NCBI GenBank assembly: GCA_014728215.1
Contig: WJLZ01000207.1
Coordinates: forward strand, 1 to 32,140
Length of the DNA stretch: 32,140 bases
Direction of reading: 5' to 3'
Origin: Chitinivibrionales bacterium
Lineage (GTDB): Bacteria > Fibrobacterota > Chitinivibrionia > Chitinivibrionales > WJKA01
Shown here: one piece after another, positions 1-8,393 of the stretch
How the letters are laid out: each line of letters begins with the position of its first letter
Numbering within the stretch: position 1 is the first letter of the stretch
Notes under the pieces: generated by a model
Seen by the model: the letters and a program-made list of their open reading frames with translations, nothing else
Databases searched by the model: none
What the model was told of the DNA's origin: nothing
Translations under genes and position numbers: made by a program

Positions 1-126
1 AAAATGGAGACTGCACCCATATTTTATATAAATATTATTATACGATCAAGAAATTTCCAATGTTTAAACGCTTATAAACTTTCGGGTGTGATGCTGAAAA
101 ACGATGGTATACATAGACATTTCCTT

Positions 127-3100
127 ATGAAGACAATAGCAAAAGCTGCAGAATTATTTCTGGTAACGGGATTACTTTCCGGAGTATCAGAGGCCATAAC
201 ACTTGATGCATCGAGCAACTCAGGTGCACAGACAAATGTTAGCCAGATCTCCTGGAACCACACGATCGGCAGCGGCAACAACAAATCGCTGATTGTCAGC
301 ACATTTGCATGGGACAATATCGGACACGATTTAATAGTCGACAGCATAAAATATGCCGGTCTCAAATGCGCCAGAGCAGCGTCGGAATCAGCGAGCGATG
401 AAGGTGATACCAGCGCTGTTTCGATGTGGTATTTACTGGATGCAAACCTGCTTTCGGCGGGGACGTACGAAGTGAGGATATATTTCCGTGGGATCATCGG
501 AAGCGGATGTGCCTCTGCAATATCGCTGAATAACGTCTTGCAGGCCGCGCCCCAAGATGTAGATTCCACAATTCAGGCAGGAATGCTTTTGAGTGCTATC
601 ACAACCTATTCCACTCCGCTGACCGACCGCGCCTGGTGTATCGATGCACTGGTCACCCAGTGCGTAACGGCGCTGAATGCTGCCCCGCCGCAGACTGAGC
701 GTGCTGAGGTATCCTTTGCAAATGGAACGGGAGGGATGAGCACACTTGAAGTCAGCCCGGCAGCGCAAACCGGCATCGGGTGGAGCTATGGAGTAAATTG
801 CGCGTAGCAGGCGCATATTGTTTGTGCCTTTGCGCCCACACCGGTTACTGTCAATTATCGCTCGATTGGTACCAGCACGAATACTCTTTATTCAACCGGT
901 ACCATTCAAATTCCGGAAGGTACCGACAGCCTTAAATACGGCAACGGCGCGAGCTTGCCCGACAATGTCGGCGCCGGCGATCTTGTTCGCTGGACTGATG
1001 GCGAAGGCTATGATACGGTATATATCAAAAAGAAGATTAATTCGACAACCGCAGTCATTCATAGTATCCATGGGGGAACCTCCGGCTCATTTGCCTTTGC
1101 AATAAATCACTCTTACAACAAGTTTGCAGGCCTGGGAAAACGCTCGCAACGGCAATCTTGTCAATGATAACCGCCGCGAGATCGGTATCTGCTATAATGA
1201 CGGGCCCTTTGGTTCTGGAATTATTATTGAAGGGGGAACAAGCAACGATTCCTGCTATATGCATCTGACAGTTGCCGAAGGGCATCGGCATAACGGCACG
1301 CGGGATACCGGTGTCGTGATCGATCTTACTACCGATGGTGTTGCCGTTGAGATCGGTGATGATTATACGCGGATCGAATGGCTCCGGATCACCGACTGGA
1401 GCGAAAGTGGAGATGATGGATTACGAATTACAGGCGTCAGTACGATCCTGAATCCTCTTGTCCAGTATGTTATCATGCATGACAATCCCGGCGCGGGGAA
1501 TGCCATAAATGCAGATGGCGGAACAGGAACACGAACGCCGACGTTTCGTAATTGCATTATTCATGATGTCGGCGGTGACGGGATTATCGCATTCGGCTCT
1601 GGAACCAGCATGAAAATTCATAATTTCACGATCCATAATCCGGGGCTTTTCGGTGTTCATATCCGTGACGGCAATACCAGTGAAGTACGAAATGTTATCG
1701 TTACCGGCAGTGACAGCACATGTTTTTATACCCATAACAGCTCAAACTATTCTCCTGCATCCAATAATATCAGCTCCGACCAGTCCGCCCCGGGAACCGA
1801 TTCTCTCCGGAATGCATCACCTATCCAAATTTATGTTGATCCTTCACGTGGAGACCTGCGCCTTGCTCCCGGATCGCCGGCTATCGATAGGGGAGCTTCA
1901 GTTGCGGGTGTAATTGATGACATCGATGGCGACTCCAGACCTTTGGGGGGGACGTGGGATGTTGGCGCAGATGAATATAACGTGTCCAAAGTTCCTCCGG
2001 CAAATGCGGTTATCACGCCGGGAGACACAGCGATTTCCGAAGGCGCCTCGATTACCTTTACAGCATCTGCCGACGGGGTGGTAACCACGTATCAATGGCT
2101 GCATAATGGTTCTCCTGTTGGATCGAACCAGTCAACCTATGCGATAATGAATGCCGGTTCATCGCACGCCGGAGTCTACAGGGTGGCAGTTTCCAATGCA
2201 AACGGTACGGATACGGCGGAAGCCGTGACACTGACAGTGGTGAGTCCGGTTACCGTCACTTTGCACCCATCACCCCCCGATACCACACTCGACCATAACG
2301 CCGGACATTTCATCACCTATTCCGTTTCAGTGACCGGTGGCGGGGGAACACTGGGCTATCACTGGCTCAAAGACGGCGTCCCGATGTCAGGAAAAACTTC
2401 GTCGAGTCTTACGCTTACCAATGTGCAGTACTCTGATTCAGGCTCCTATTCCTGCCGGGTATATTTCGGGGGCGATACGGTGGAGTCATCAGCGGCACGG
2501 CTCCGGGTGGGATTTGCGCCTGCTATTACGGCCGATCCGGTTGCACAGACAGTCCAGGAATATCAACCCGCTTCGTTTTATGTGACCGTTTCGGGAACAG
2601 CACCTTTTACATGGCAATGGTACAAAAACGGCGATTCGATAAGTACCAGCACAAATCCAACCGCCGATGATTCGGTGTTGTCATTGCCCATATCCTCGTT
2701 GACCGATTCGGGCTATTACAGTGTCAAGGTTAGCAATGAAAAGGGAAATGACTCTTCTGCGGCTGCGAAGCTGACCGTAACGCACCGTCCCCCGGTAATC
2801 AACCTTCAGCCAAAAGATACAACGGTCGCACAGGATGCACCGGTCTCTTTTTCATGCGATGCCGCAGGCTCTGCGCAACTGACATTTACCTGGATCCGGT
2901 ATGATGGGGGAATCGATACCGCTGGAACCGGAAAAACACTCACCATTCCTGCCGCGGCACATGCCGACAGCGGGGATTTCTTTTTCTGCGTGGTCTCCAA
3001 TGCTGCGGGCGTGGATACCAGCGATACCGTGCATTTTCATGTTGTGCCCCCGGTAAATGCATTTTTTAAAGTAAGCGATTCGATTGGTCCGTCACCCTTT

Positions 3101-3265
3101 AAATTGACACTGACCGACAGCTCAACCGGAAACAACAGCATGACATGGTATCCCGGATTTGATTCACCGATGGCGGCAGGGATGTATATTTTGCAGATAA
3201 AGGCTTTTGATACAAGGGGTAAACTGACAGGGAAGTATAAGACCCGACTGACATCTGTAAGGTGA
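127..3265 (+). pseudogene. Secreted beta-helix/Ig-domain protein, broken by a nonsense codon and a frameshift
   Basis: One long secreted protein is spread over three reading blocks. Block one (127-807) starts with a signal peptide (MKTIAKAAELFLVTG...) and a beta-rich domain and ends at an in-frame TAG (805-807). The same frame stays open through 808-1119 with sensible protein sequence (PVTVNYRSIGTSTNT...). At about 1120 one extra A moves the reading frame; deleting it joins SYN directly to SLQAWENARNGN in the frame that runs to 3265. The last block holds a right-handed parallel beta-helix (about 1180-1980, ending DDIDGDSRP...DVGADEY), four Ig-like domains (about 1990-2240, 2250-2505, 2520-2785, 2790-3045) and a sorting-like tail GMYILQIKAFDTRGK. 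An ATG at position 4 also exists, but the signal peptide favours 127. No good ribosome site was seen. Adhesion or polysaccharide binding is plausible but unproven. Sequencing error could explain both lesions. Confidence 0.75.
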
Positions 3266-3282
3266 AAATGATTTTCTCGTGA

Positions 3283-4122
3283 CTATCCACCAAACCGTTT
3301 TGTGGGTTTGAACCGTCGATCCTGCTTTTCCCACTTCTGGCTGTCGGGCAAATTAAATTCCGGATATCGTTCGATCATCTGTTTGTGGTTTTCCCGTATG
3401 AAATACTTATCAAGATCGCCTTTTGGATCGAGATTCAGGTAGCGATTTGACCACACCATCGCCGATTCGGGAATTTCTTTGTAAAATCGATAGAGTACAT
3501 AGAGATTTTTTGCAGCCACCGGATTGTCGGGATCCAGAGAAAAGACCGTTTTCAGCTCCTTTTCGGCCAGGTCGTAGTTGCCGGTTTTGACATACAGTGC
3601 CGAAAGATCGATATGAGCGGGAATATATTCATTTTCCAGTCGAAGGACTTCAAAGTATTCCGATTCAGCTCTGGAAAACCATCCTTTTTCGAGGTAAAGA
3701 CGGGCTGTGTAATATCGGGCTTCTCTGTTGTCGGGGTCGGCTTGAACAGCTTTTTTCAGGTAATGTTCGGCTTTATCTGCTTCCGGGCATGAAAGCCAGT
3801 CGTCAACATTTGCGCCATAATTTTTCCAGTTTTCTTTTTCTTGCCGTTCCCAGGCTCTGGCCAGCCATATCTTTCCATATAAGGTGTAGAGCTCACTCAT
3901 ATTATTGCTTTTCGGCTCGATTTTGCTTATCACCGCAAGTGCTTCATCATACTTCATTTCTTTAAAGAGTCGCTCGGAATTTGCAAGGCTCGGAGACCAC
4001 CGCCCCAAAATAAATTTAATGGAGAAAAAGGCTACTATACTGAACAGGGCACAAATAAGACCGATAAGAATAATAGCCGGAGACGATATCCCTTTTTGTG
4101 ATGGTATTGTTGACTTGGACAT
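3283..4122 (-). CDS. Membrane-anchored TPR protein
   Basis: A 279-residue protein with one N-terminal membrane segment (about residues 14-36, AIILIGLICALFSIVAFF) followed by a soluble domain of tetratricopeptide repeats. Recognisable repeats include AEHYLKKAVQADPDNREARYY, LYLEKGWFSRAESEYFEVLR and LAEKELKTVFSLDPDNPVAAK. TPRs are protein-protein interaction scaffolds, so this is probably an assembly or adaptor protein facing the periplasm. The start MSKSTIPSQKG lies 4 bases after the preceding gene's stop; a GTG/ATG start 33 bases upstream would overlap that gene. No strong Shine-Dalgarno is visible, which fits translational coupling. It is last in the operon and ends 17 bases from the convergent broken gene. 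The partner is unknown. Confidence 0.85.
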   Translation of the reverse strand: MSKSTIPSQKGISSPAIILIGLICALFSIVAFFSIKFILGRWSPSLANSERLFKEMKYDEALAVISKIEPKSNNMSELYTLYGKIWLARAWERQEKENWKNYGANVDDWLSCPEADKAEHYLKKAVQADPDNREARYYTARLYLEKGWFSRAESEYFEVLRLENEYIPAHIDLSALYVKTGNYDLAEKELKTVFSLDPDNPVAAKNLYVLYRFYKEIPESAMVWSNRYLNLDPKGDLDKYFIRENHKQMIERYPEFNLPDSQKWEKQDRRFKPTKRFGG

Positions 4123-4126
4123 TTTT

Positions 4127-4558
4127 TTATTCGACAATAATTTTAGCAACATCACTCAACGATATTCTGAAAACACCGTCTTTTGTTTTACCCGCAATAC
4201 TTGGTACTACACAGATATAGGCCTTTGGTTCCGAAAGACCAGGCTTCGGCCTGGTCGATGATTCGAACGCTTCACCCGATTTCAGGTTGATTTTTGTAAG
4301 AAGATAATAGAGTTGACGTTCAAATTGAACCATTTCCGAAGGATCGATCTGAATCTCTTCGACCTCTTTGAGCTTGATATATCGTATTGTTTCATGCTGA
4401 AGGATCTTTAGGTTTTTGCCCTCGGCAAGCCCCATACGTTTGACCTCAACATTGAAATCGGCGTGATTGAATATTGTTCCTTCAATACCGCATCCGGATA
4501 AAAGAAATGCGGAAACCGAAAAAAATATAAACAATAAAGAATGCATGCGATGTATCAT
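4127..4558 (-). CDS. Small lipoprotein
   Basis: A 143-residue protein with a short hydrophobic leader and a lipobox LLSGC (Cys23), so it is probably lipid-anchored in the envelope. The mature part is mixed alpha/beta (VEVKRMGLAEGKNLKILQHE, IRYIKLKEVEEIQIDP) and I recognise no family. Residues around IRYIKLKEVEEIQID read like a periplasmic domain that senses or reports a value, but that is only an impression. Its ATG overlaps the stop of the STAS gene by ATGA, a strong sign of coupled translation, and the TPR gene follows at 4 bases. The context suggests one functional unit with the STAS and TPR proteins. Confidence 0.8.
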   Translation of the reverse strand: MIHRMHSLLFIFFSVSAFLLSGCGIEGTIFNHADFNVEVKRMGLAEGKNLKILQHETIRYIKLKEVEEIQIDPSEMVQFERQLYYLLTKINLKSGEAFESSTRPKPGLSEPKAYICVVPSIAGKTKDGVFRISLSDVAKIIVE

Positions 4559-4902
4559 GCGGGTATTCCCTTGTCCTTTAAAAACTCTTCTTCGGATTTA
4601 TAGGTTTTAATCAGACGGGTAATTCCTACCATCTCGAGGACCGTGCGCACCTGGTTTTCTTCGGCAATTATATAAATAGATCCATTATTCTCCTGAACAT
4701 CGCAGAGACAGTGAATGAAAATACTGATACCGGCGCTGTCGAGATATGTGGTCCGTTCCAGATTAAAAACGAAATGATGAGTCCCTTCACTAATCAGCCC
4801 GGATATTTCATTATCGAGCTCTTTGGTGCTTACTTCGGTATCGATATTCCCGATAATATGGACCATTTTGAATTTACCCTTGTCTTCTAATTCATACTGC
4901 AT
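4555..4902 (-). CDS. STAS-domain protein, anti-sigma-factor-antagonist-like
   Basis: A 115-residue single-domain STAS protein. The fold signature is clear: beta strands VHIIGNID and HFVFNLERTTYLDSAGISIF. YLDSAGI holds the serine (Ser56) that is phosphorylated in SpoIIAA/RsbV-type antagonists. In that family the dephosphorylated form binds an anti-sigma kinase and releases a sigma factor; some STAS proteins act on other kinases instead. No anti-sigma kinase (RsbW-like) or PP2C phosphatase is in the window, so the partner is elsewhere. The start is fixed by a strong AAGGAGG about 6 bases upstream. It overlaps the downstream lipoprotein gene by 4 bases. Confidence 0.9.
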   Translation of the reverse strand: MQYELEDKGKFKMVHIIGNIDTEVSTKELDNEISGLISEGTHHFVFNLERTTYLDSAGISIFIHCLCDVQENNGSIYIIAEENQVRTVLEMVGITRLIKTYKSEEEFLKDKGIPA

Positions 4903-4917
4903 GCAATACCTCCTTGT

Positions 4918-5106
4918 TTATTGATTATACATTATTTCACGTTCAAAAAATAAGTGAATGTAACCAAGACTTTCTTCAAAAAAATTTTCAGTAAGTACCC
5001 ATCCCTCCCGCTGCATTCTTGCAGTTACCGACTCAACTTCATCAAAAATTCTCTTCGGGCTGCGTCTGAAACCGACACGGATCTTTCGTTCGGCTGTTTC
5101 TTTCAT
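4918..5106 (-). CDS. Small protein of unknown function (62 aa)
   Basis: A 62-residue protein: charged N-terminus, one amphipathic helix (FDEVESVTARMQREGWVL), then beta-like segments ending HLFFEREIMYNQ. The pattern of a helix followed by G-W-x-L recalls short DUF4177-like proteins, a loose resemblance that I cannot confirm. It sits between the STAS gene (16 bases away) and the upstream lipoprotein (41 bases away) in the same direction, so it is probably in the same operon. No clear Shine-Dalgarno precedes the ATG. Its position and good amino-acid composition argue for a real gene. Confidence 0.6.
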   Translation of the reverse strand: MKETAERKIRVGFRRSPKRIFDEVESVTARMQREGWVLTENFFEESLGYIHLFFEREIMYNQ

Positions 5107-5147
5107 AGCGTAAGGATGAGGTTAAGGTTGAGTATTGGTTATGTTCG

Positions 5148-5810
5148 TTACCAGTTTTCTTCGTTTAATGCCGGACGAAACGCCGGAATTGAGTTATAGG
5201 CTTCCTGTAAGGCACCCCAGATAAATTCGGCGTCTCCCTCTGTTCCATTCAGGATGTTACCAACCGTTGAGATTCGCCATACGACTTCTGTGTTTTCGAT
5301 GTCCCATAATTCTGTTTCACATCGCAATGTTTTCTTGATATTGCGTTCGAAGTCTCGAATGGTAGCACTGTTTTTTATACTCGTTACCAGAAGATAATCG
5401 GCTTTCATATGTGCCCAAACCGAATCGCTGGTCTGGGCGGCGAGAACATCTCCTTCAAAAAGAGCCCCATAGAAGCTGTTGAGAGCCGCTTTGTCATGAG
5501 CAGAATAATAGGTGGATTCAAAGTGATTTCTAAAAACAAATTTCAGGTCGGGGCGCCGTTTCAAAAGCCACTGGGCTTGCCTTGAGGGGGAAAGCATGCC
5601 TGTCGTATCGAAACCATTTTCCAGGGTAACCGGGAGCAGTAGGATTGTCCGGTGAGAAAAATCGGCCCCATCAAAGTCGTCCGATTGGTACAGTAATTTC
5701 GTGGCATAGCCTGCTCGAGACGCACAGCCTGTCATTACCGCAACAGCCACAATTATTCCTATGTATCGATACAGCCTGATTTTACCCGGATTCCCGTTTG
5801 TGTTTATCAC
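5148..5810 (-). CDS. Lipoprotein, first gene of the STAS/TPR operon
   Basis: A 220-residue protein with an N-terminal hydrophobic segment and lipobox AVMTGC (Cys29). The mature part starts by describing a beta strand TILLLPVTLENGFDTTG and later VWAHMKADYLLVTSI and ETELWDIENTEVVWRI. This pattern of an 'ILLLPV' strand, then 'ADYLLVTSI', then 'WDIENTEVVW' recalls periplasmic lipoproteins of the LpoB/GNA1162/CsgG-like fold, which are often assembly factors; the assignment is tentative. The start is GTG, with GAGG about 10 bases upstream and a promoter at 5849-5877. It heads the operon that continues to 3283. Confidence 0.8.
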   Translation of the reverse strand: MINTNGNPGKIRLYRYIGIIVAVAVMTGCASRAGYATKLLYQSDDFDGADFSHRTILLLPVTLENGFDTTGMLSPSRQAQWLLKRRPDLKFVFRNHFESTYYSAHDKAALNSFYGALFEGDVLAAQTSDSVWAHMKADYLLVTSIKNSATIRDFERNIKKTLRCETELWDIENTEVVWRISTVGNILNGTEGDAEFIWGALQEAYNSIPAFRPALNEENW

Positions 5811-5848
5811 CTGATTTTGCCTCGTATCTCCAACCCCGTCAGCTATTA

Positions 5849-5877
5849 ATTATATAACCAATTGCCAATAAAATCAA
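5849..5877 (-). promoter_or_regulatory. Sigma70-type promoter for the 5810-3283 operon
   Basis: Read on the minus strand, TTGATT (complement of 5872-5877) is followed after exactly 17 bases by TATAAT (complement of 5849-5854). Transcription would start near 5842, giving a leader of about 32 bases before the GTG start at 5810. The -35 box lies just downstream of the corA stop codon, so the operon can be transcribed independently of corA-mscS. Confidence 0.65.
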
Positions 5878-5883
5878 AGGTTT

Positions 5884-6975
5884 TCAGAATTTCTTGATCT
5901 TGAAATAGAGGATCATTGTCAGGGCTGTGGCAGCCATGAGACCCAGGGCTCCGAAATAACCCCAGCGAAGTTCAAGTTCGGGCATATACTTAAAATTCAT
6001 ACCGTAAACGCCGGCAATAAATGACAGGGGGATAAAAATGGTGGCAATTATTGTGAGAACTTTCATGACTTCATTCATTCGATTACTCATGATGGTGATG
6101 TACATGTCAAGTAGTCCCGCGAGTACTTCTCTGAATGTTTCGAGGGTTTCGATCACCTGGATGGTATGATCGTAGAGATCGCGAAGAAAGGGGACAGTAG
6201 TTTCATTGATAAAATTTGATTCATGACGCATGAGTGAATTGACGACCTCCCGCAGGGGCCAGATCGATCGTCGCAAAAGAATAACTTTCCGTCGAATTGC
6301 ATGAATTTTAGCCGAGGTTTCGGATGAAAAGTCGCTGATAACTTCGTTTTCCAGTATTTCAATCTCTTCTGCAAGATTTGCCATCACATTGAAATAATTA
6401 TCCACAATAGCATCCATGAGCGCATAGGCCAGATAATCGGCACCCATTTTCCTAATTCTTCCACCGCTTTTTCTGATCCTCTCCCTGATTATATCAAAGA
6501 CATCACCATGATGTTCCTGAAAGGAGAGAACAGTGTTTTTATTCAGTATCAGACTGACCTGTTCGCTCTGGATATGACTATTGCCCGGTACCTGGTAGAT
6601 CATTTTAAGGACAAAGAATAGATAATCGTCATGTTCTTCCATTTTAGGACGCTGGTTGATATTACAGATATCCTCGAGTACCAGGTCGTGCAAAGAAAAG
6701 GTATCGCCAACAGATTGCATCAGGGAAATATCACCCAGACCATCGATATTGAGCCAGACTATTGAATCATTCTTTTTGCATTCTGAGAAATCTCTTTGGG
6801 TTATCTCCTTTTCCTGCATCTGATCCGGATTATAGCGGAACATACCAATACGAACCGACTGCGATTTGAGCTCTTCTTCCGGAACAAGTGTTCCTGGTGG
6901 AAGACCTATGTTTTTGTCATACCATCGAAAGAGACGCAATCCGGATTTAATCATCGGCTCCAGTGGATTCATCAC
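5884..6975 (-). CDS. corA: Magnesium/cobalt transporter CorA
   Basis: A 363-residue inner-membrane divalent-cation channel of the CorA family. The N-terminal two thirds form the cytoplasmic alpha/beta funnel (WLNIDGLGD, SLHDLVLEDI, HDDYLFFVLKMIY). Two transmembrane helices lie at the C-terminus, about residues 298-322 and 338-358. The pore signature YGMNF follows TM1 (residues 324-328), and the short C-terminus is basic (KIKKF) as is usual. Length is near the family norm. It is the second gene of a pair: its ATG overlaps the stop of the mscS gene by ATGA, so the two are translationally coupled. Both regulate ion content of the cytoplasm. Confidence 0.95.
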   Translation of the reverse strand: MMNPLEPMIKSGLRLFRWYDKNIGLPPGTLVPEEELKSQSVRIGMFRYNPDQMQEKEITQRDFSECKKNDSIVWLNIDGLGDISLMQSVGDTFSLHDLVLEDICNINQRPKMEEHDDYLFFVLKMIYQVPGNSHIQSEQVSLILNKNTVLSFQEHHGDVFDIIRERIRKSGGRIRKMGADYLAYALMDAIVDNYFNVMANLAEEIEILENEVISDFSSETSAKIHAIRRKVILLRRSIWPLREVVNSLMRHESNFINETTVPFLRDLYDHTIQVIETLETFREVLAGLLDMYITIMSNRMNEVMKVLTIIATIFIPLSFIAGVYGMNFKYMPELELRWGYFGALGLMAATALTMILYFKIKKF

Positions 6976-7916
6976 TCGGTCCCCTTCAGGGATTCGGTAT
7001 TCTGATTTTCCTGATTTTTTACCATCAGGGGATTAATTTCTTCTCCCCAGTAGATCGTGCGATGGGGGAATGGTATTTCGATACCCCGTTCGTCAAAAAT
7101 CTTTTTGAGTCTCCGGCGATATTCCCGTCCGACAGCCCATTGCATGATCGGTTTGGTTTTCAGCCGTGCTTTGACTACCACCGCACTGTCGCTGAAAGAA
7201 TCGACGCCGAAAATTTCAATCGGCGCGATTATTTTATCTTTATATTCGGGATCTTCTTTCATTTCATCGGCTATTTCGATCATGATATTTGTTACAATAT
7301 CGGTATCTTCCTTGTAGGCAACACCGATATCAAATACCATGGCCGACCATTCCTTTGTCATATTGGAAAGACTGTTGATTTTACCATTTTGAAAGACATG
7401 GACCACGCCGGAGAGGTCACGAAGGACCGTGGTGCGTAAACCGACATTTTCCACCAGGCCGCCTGTGCCGTTAAGAATGGCAACATCACCGGTCCTGATC
7501 TGATTTTCGAGAAGCATGAAAAAACCTGAAATGATATCCCGGACAAGTTCCTGAGCACCGAAACCGACTGCTAATCCCGCTATTCCCGCACCAGCGATAA
7601 GGGGCGCGATATCGATTCCAAGCTTCTTGAGTAAAAGCATAAGTATCATTGCCCAGATAACTATTCTCAAACTCGTGCCAAGAATACCGATCAGGGTGTC
7701 GGTCCGTTTTTGGGATTCAACAACATCGATATTATTGCTTTTCTCAATGCGGAGATACATCAACTTTTTAATTCGAACAAGCGAAAATTTCAGGGCTTTC
7801 AATGCAGCAACGGCAACAACACAGATGATAATAAATGAGGGAGCTGCTATGATGATACGCTCTATAATATCCTGGCCGACCGACTGCCAGAATTCGGATG
7901 TAAGCCATTCTTCCAT
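6972..7916 (-). CDS. mscS: MscS-family mechanosensitive channel
   Basis: A 314-residue inner-membrane channel that opens under membrane tension and releases solutes after osmotic downshock. Membrane segments are near residues 20-43 and 80-105, followed by the pore-lining helix rich in Gly and Ala (IAGAGIAGLAVGFGAQELV) and the conserved stretch RDIISGFFMLLENQIRTGD. The cytoplasmic vestibule follows (beta domain GTGGLVENVGLRTTVLRDLSG, then the alpha/beta domain to GIEIPFPHRTIYW). The start has a weakly spaced AAAGGA. It lies upstream of and overlaps corA by 4 bases. The gap above it holds a possible but poorly spaced -10 box. Confidence 0.93.
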   Translation of the reverse strand: MEEWLTSEFWQSVGQDIIERIIIAAPSFIIICVVAVAALKALKFSLVRIKKLMYLRIEKSNNIDVVESQKRTDTLIGILGTSLRIVIWAMILMLLLKKLGIDIAPLIAGAGIAGLAVGFGAQELVRDIISGFFMLLENQIRTGDVAILNGTGGLVENVGLRTTVLRDLSGVVHVFQNGKINSLSNMTKEWSAMVFDIGVAYKEDTDIVTNIMIEIADEMKEDPEYKDKIIAPIEIFGVDSFSDSAVVVKARLKTKPIMQWAVGREYRRRLKKIFDERGIEIPFPHRTIYWGEEINPLMVKNQENQNTESLKGTE

Positions 7917-8393
7917 AATACCGGAATCCTTTCATCGAATTTCATTCCCCCGGGATAAGATGGGGAAAACCGGGTACAATTATAATTGTTTAGTGAATCA
8001 AAATAGTTATGTGCAGGGTTTTTATTCATTTTTTGGAAAATATAAAACAGAATAGTTCGGCAAAGGGTGGGACTCATTTATTTTATCGGCAAATCGACGA
8101 CAATAAAAGGGTGGAAGGTTCGGAGTTACAGAGCACGAAAAGAAAAGCAGATATCGGCGGTTTTTCAAATCATTTCCAATTAAATTGCAAAACAGCACCA
8201 AGTGTGTTTGCAGATTTCTTTCGGGCTTTTCTGCTAATCAGTAAAGGTGCTGTTGTTTTATGGCATGGAAATAATATTTTATAGCCCTTCGGTCGATTGC
8301 CACATTGAGGGAGTAGCGACCGGCATGCAGTGTGTTGCATGTTTAAACAGGTAATGTATGTATTAATTCATATAATCACGAAAGGGCACTACC
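7917..8393. other. Gene-free gap with several inverted repeats upstream of galM
   Basis: No convincing gene lies between the divergent mscS and galM genes; the open frame at 8009-8284 has no ribosome site and ordinary-looking random composition. The gap contains a 9-base inverted repeat AACAGCACC/GGTGCTGTT (8191-8199, 8246-8254) enclosing a second stem GCAGA/TCTGC (8210-8214, 8230-8234), then GGTCG/CGACC (8291-8295, 8317-8321) and CATGCA/TGCATG (8324-8329, 8336-8341). These could form a structured galM leader or be operators. A TATAAT at 8371-8376 lies very close to the start codon and lacks a matching -35 box. Confidence 0.35.

Noticed and set aside
818-1105. 95-codon frame over the broken secreted gene
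   Set aside because: Out of frame with the recognisable domain text; the frame that continues from 808 gives the better protein sequence.
8009-8284. 91-codon frame upstream of galM
   Set aside because: No ribosome site, no domain or signal; it sits across the hairpin cluster and reads like random sequence.
8371-8376. TATAAT just before galM as its promoter
   Set aside because: Only about 18 bases from the start codon and no -35 box at a usable distance.
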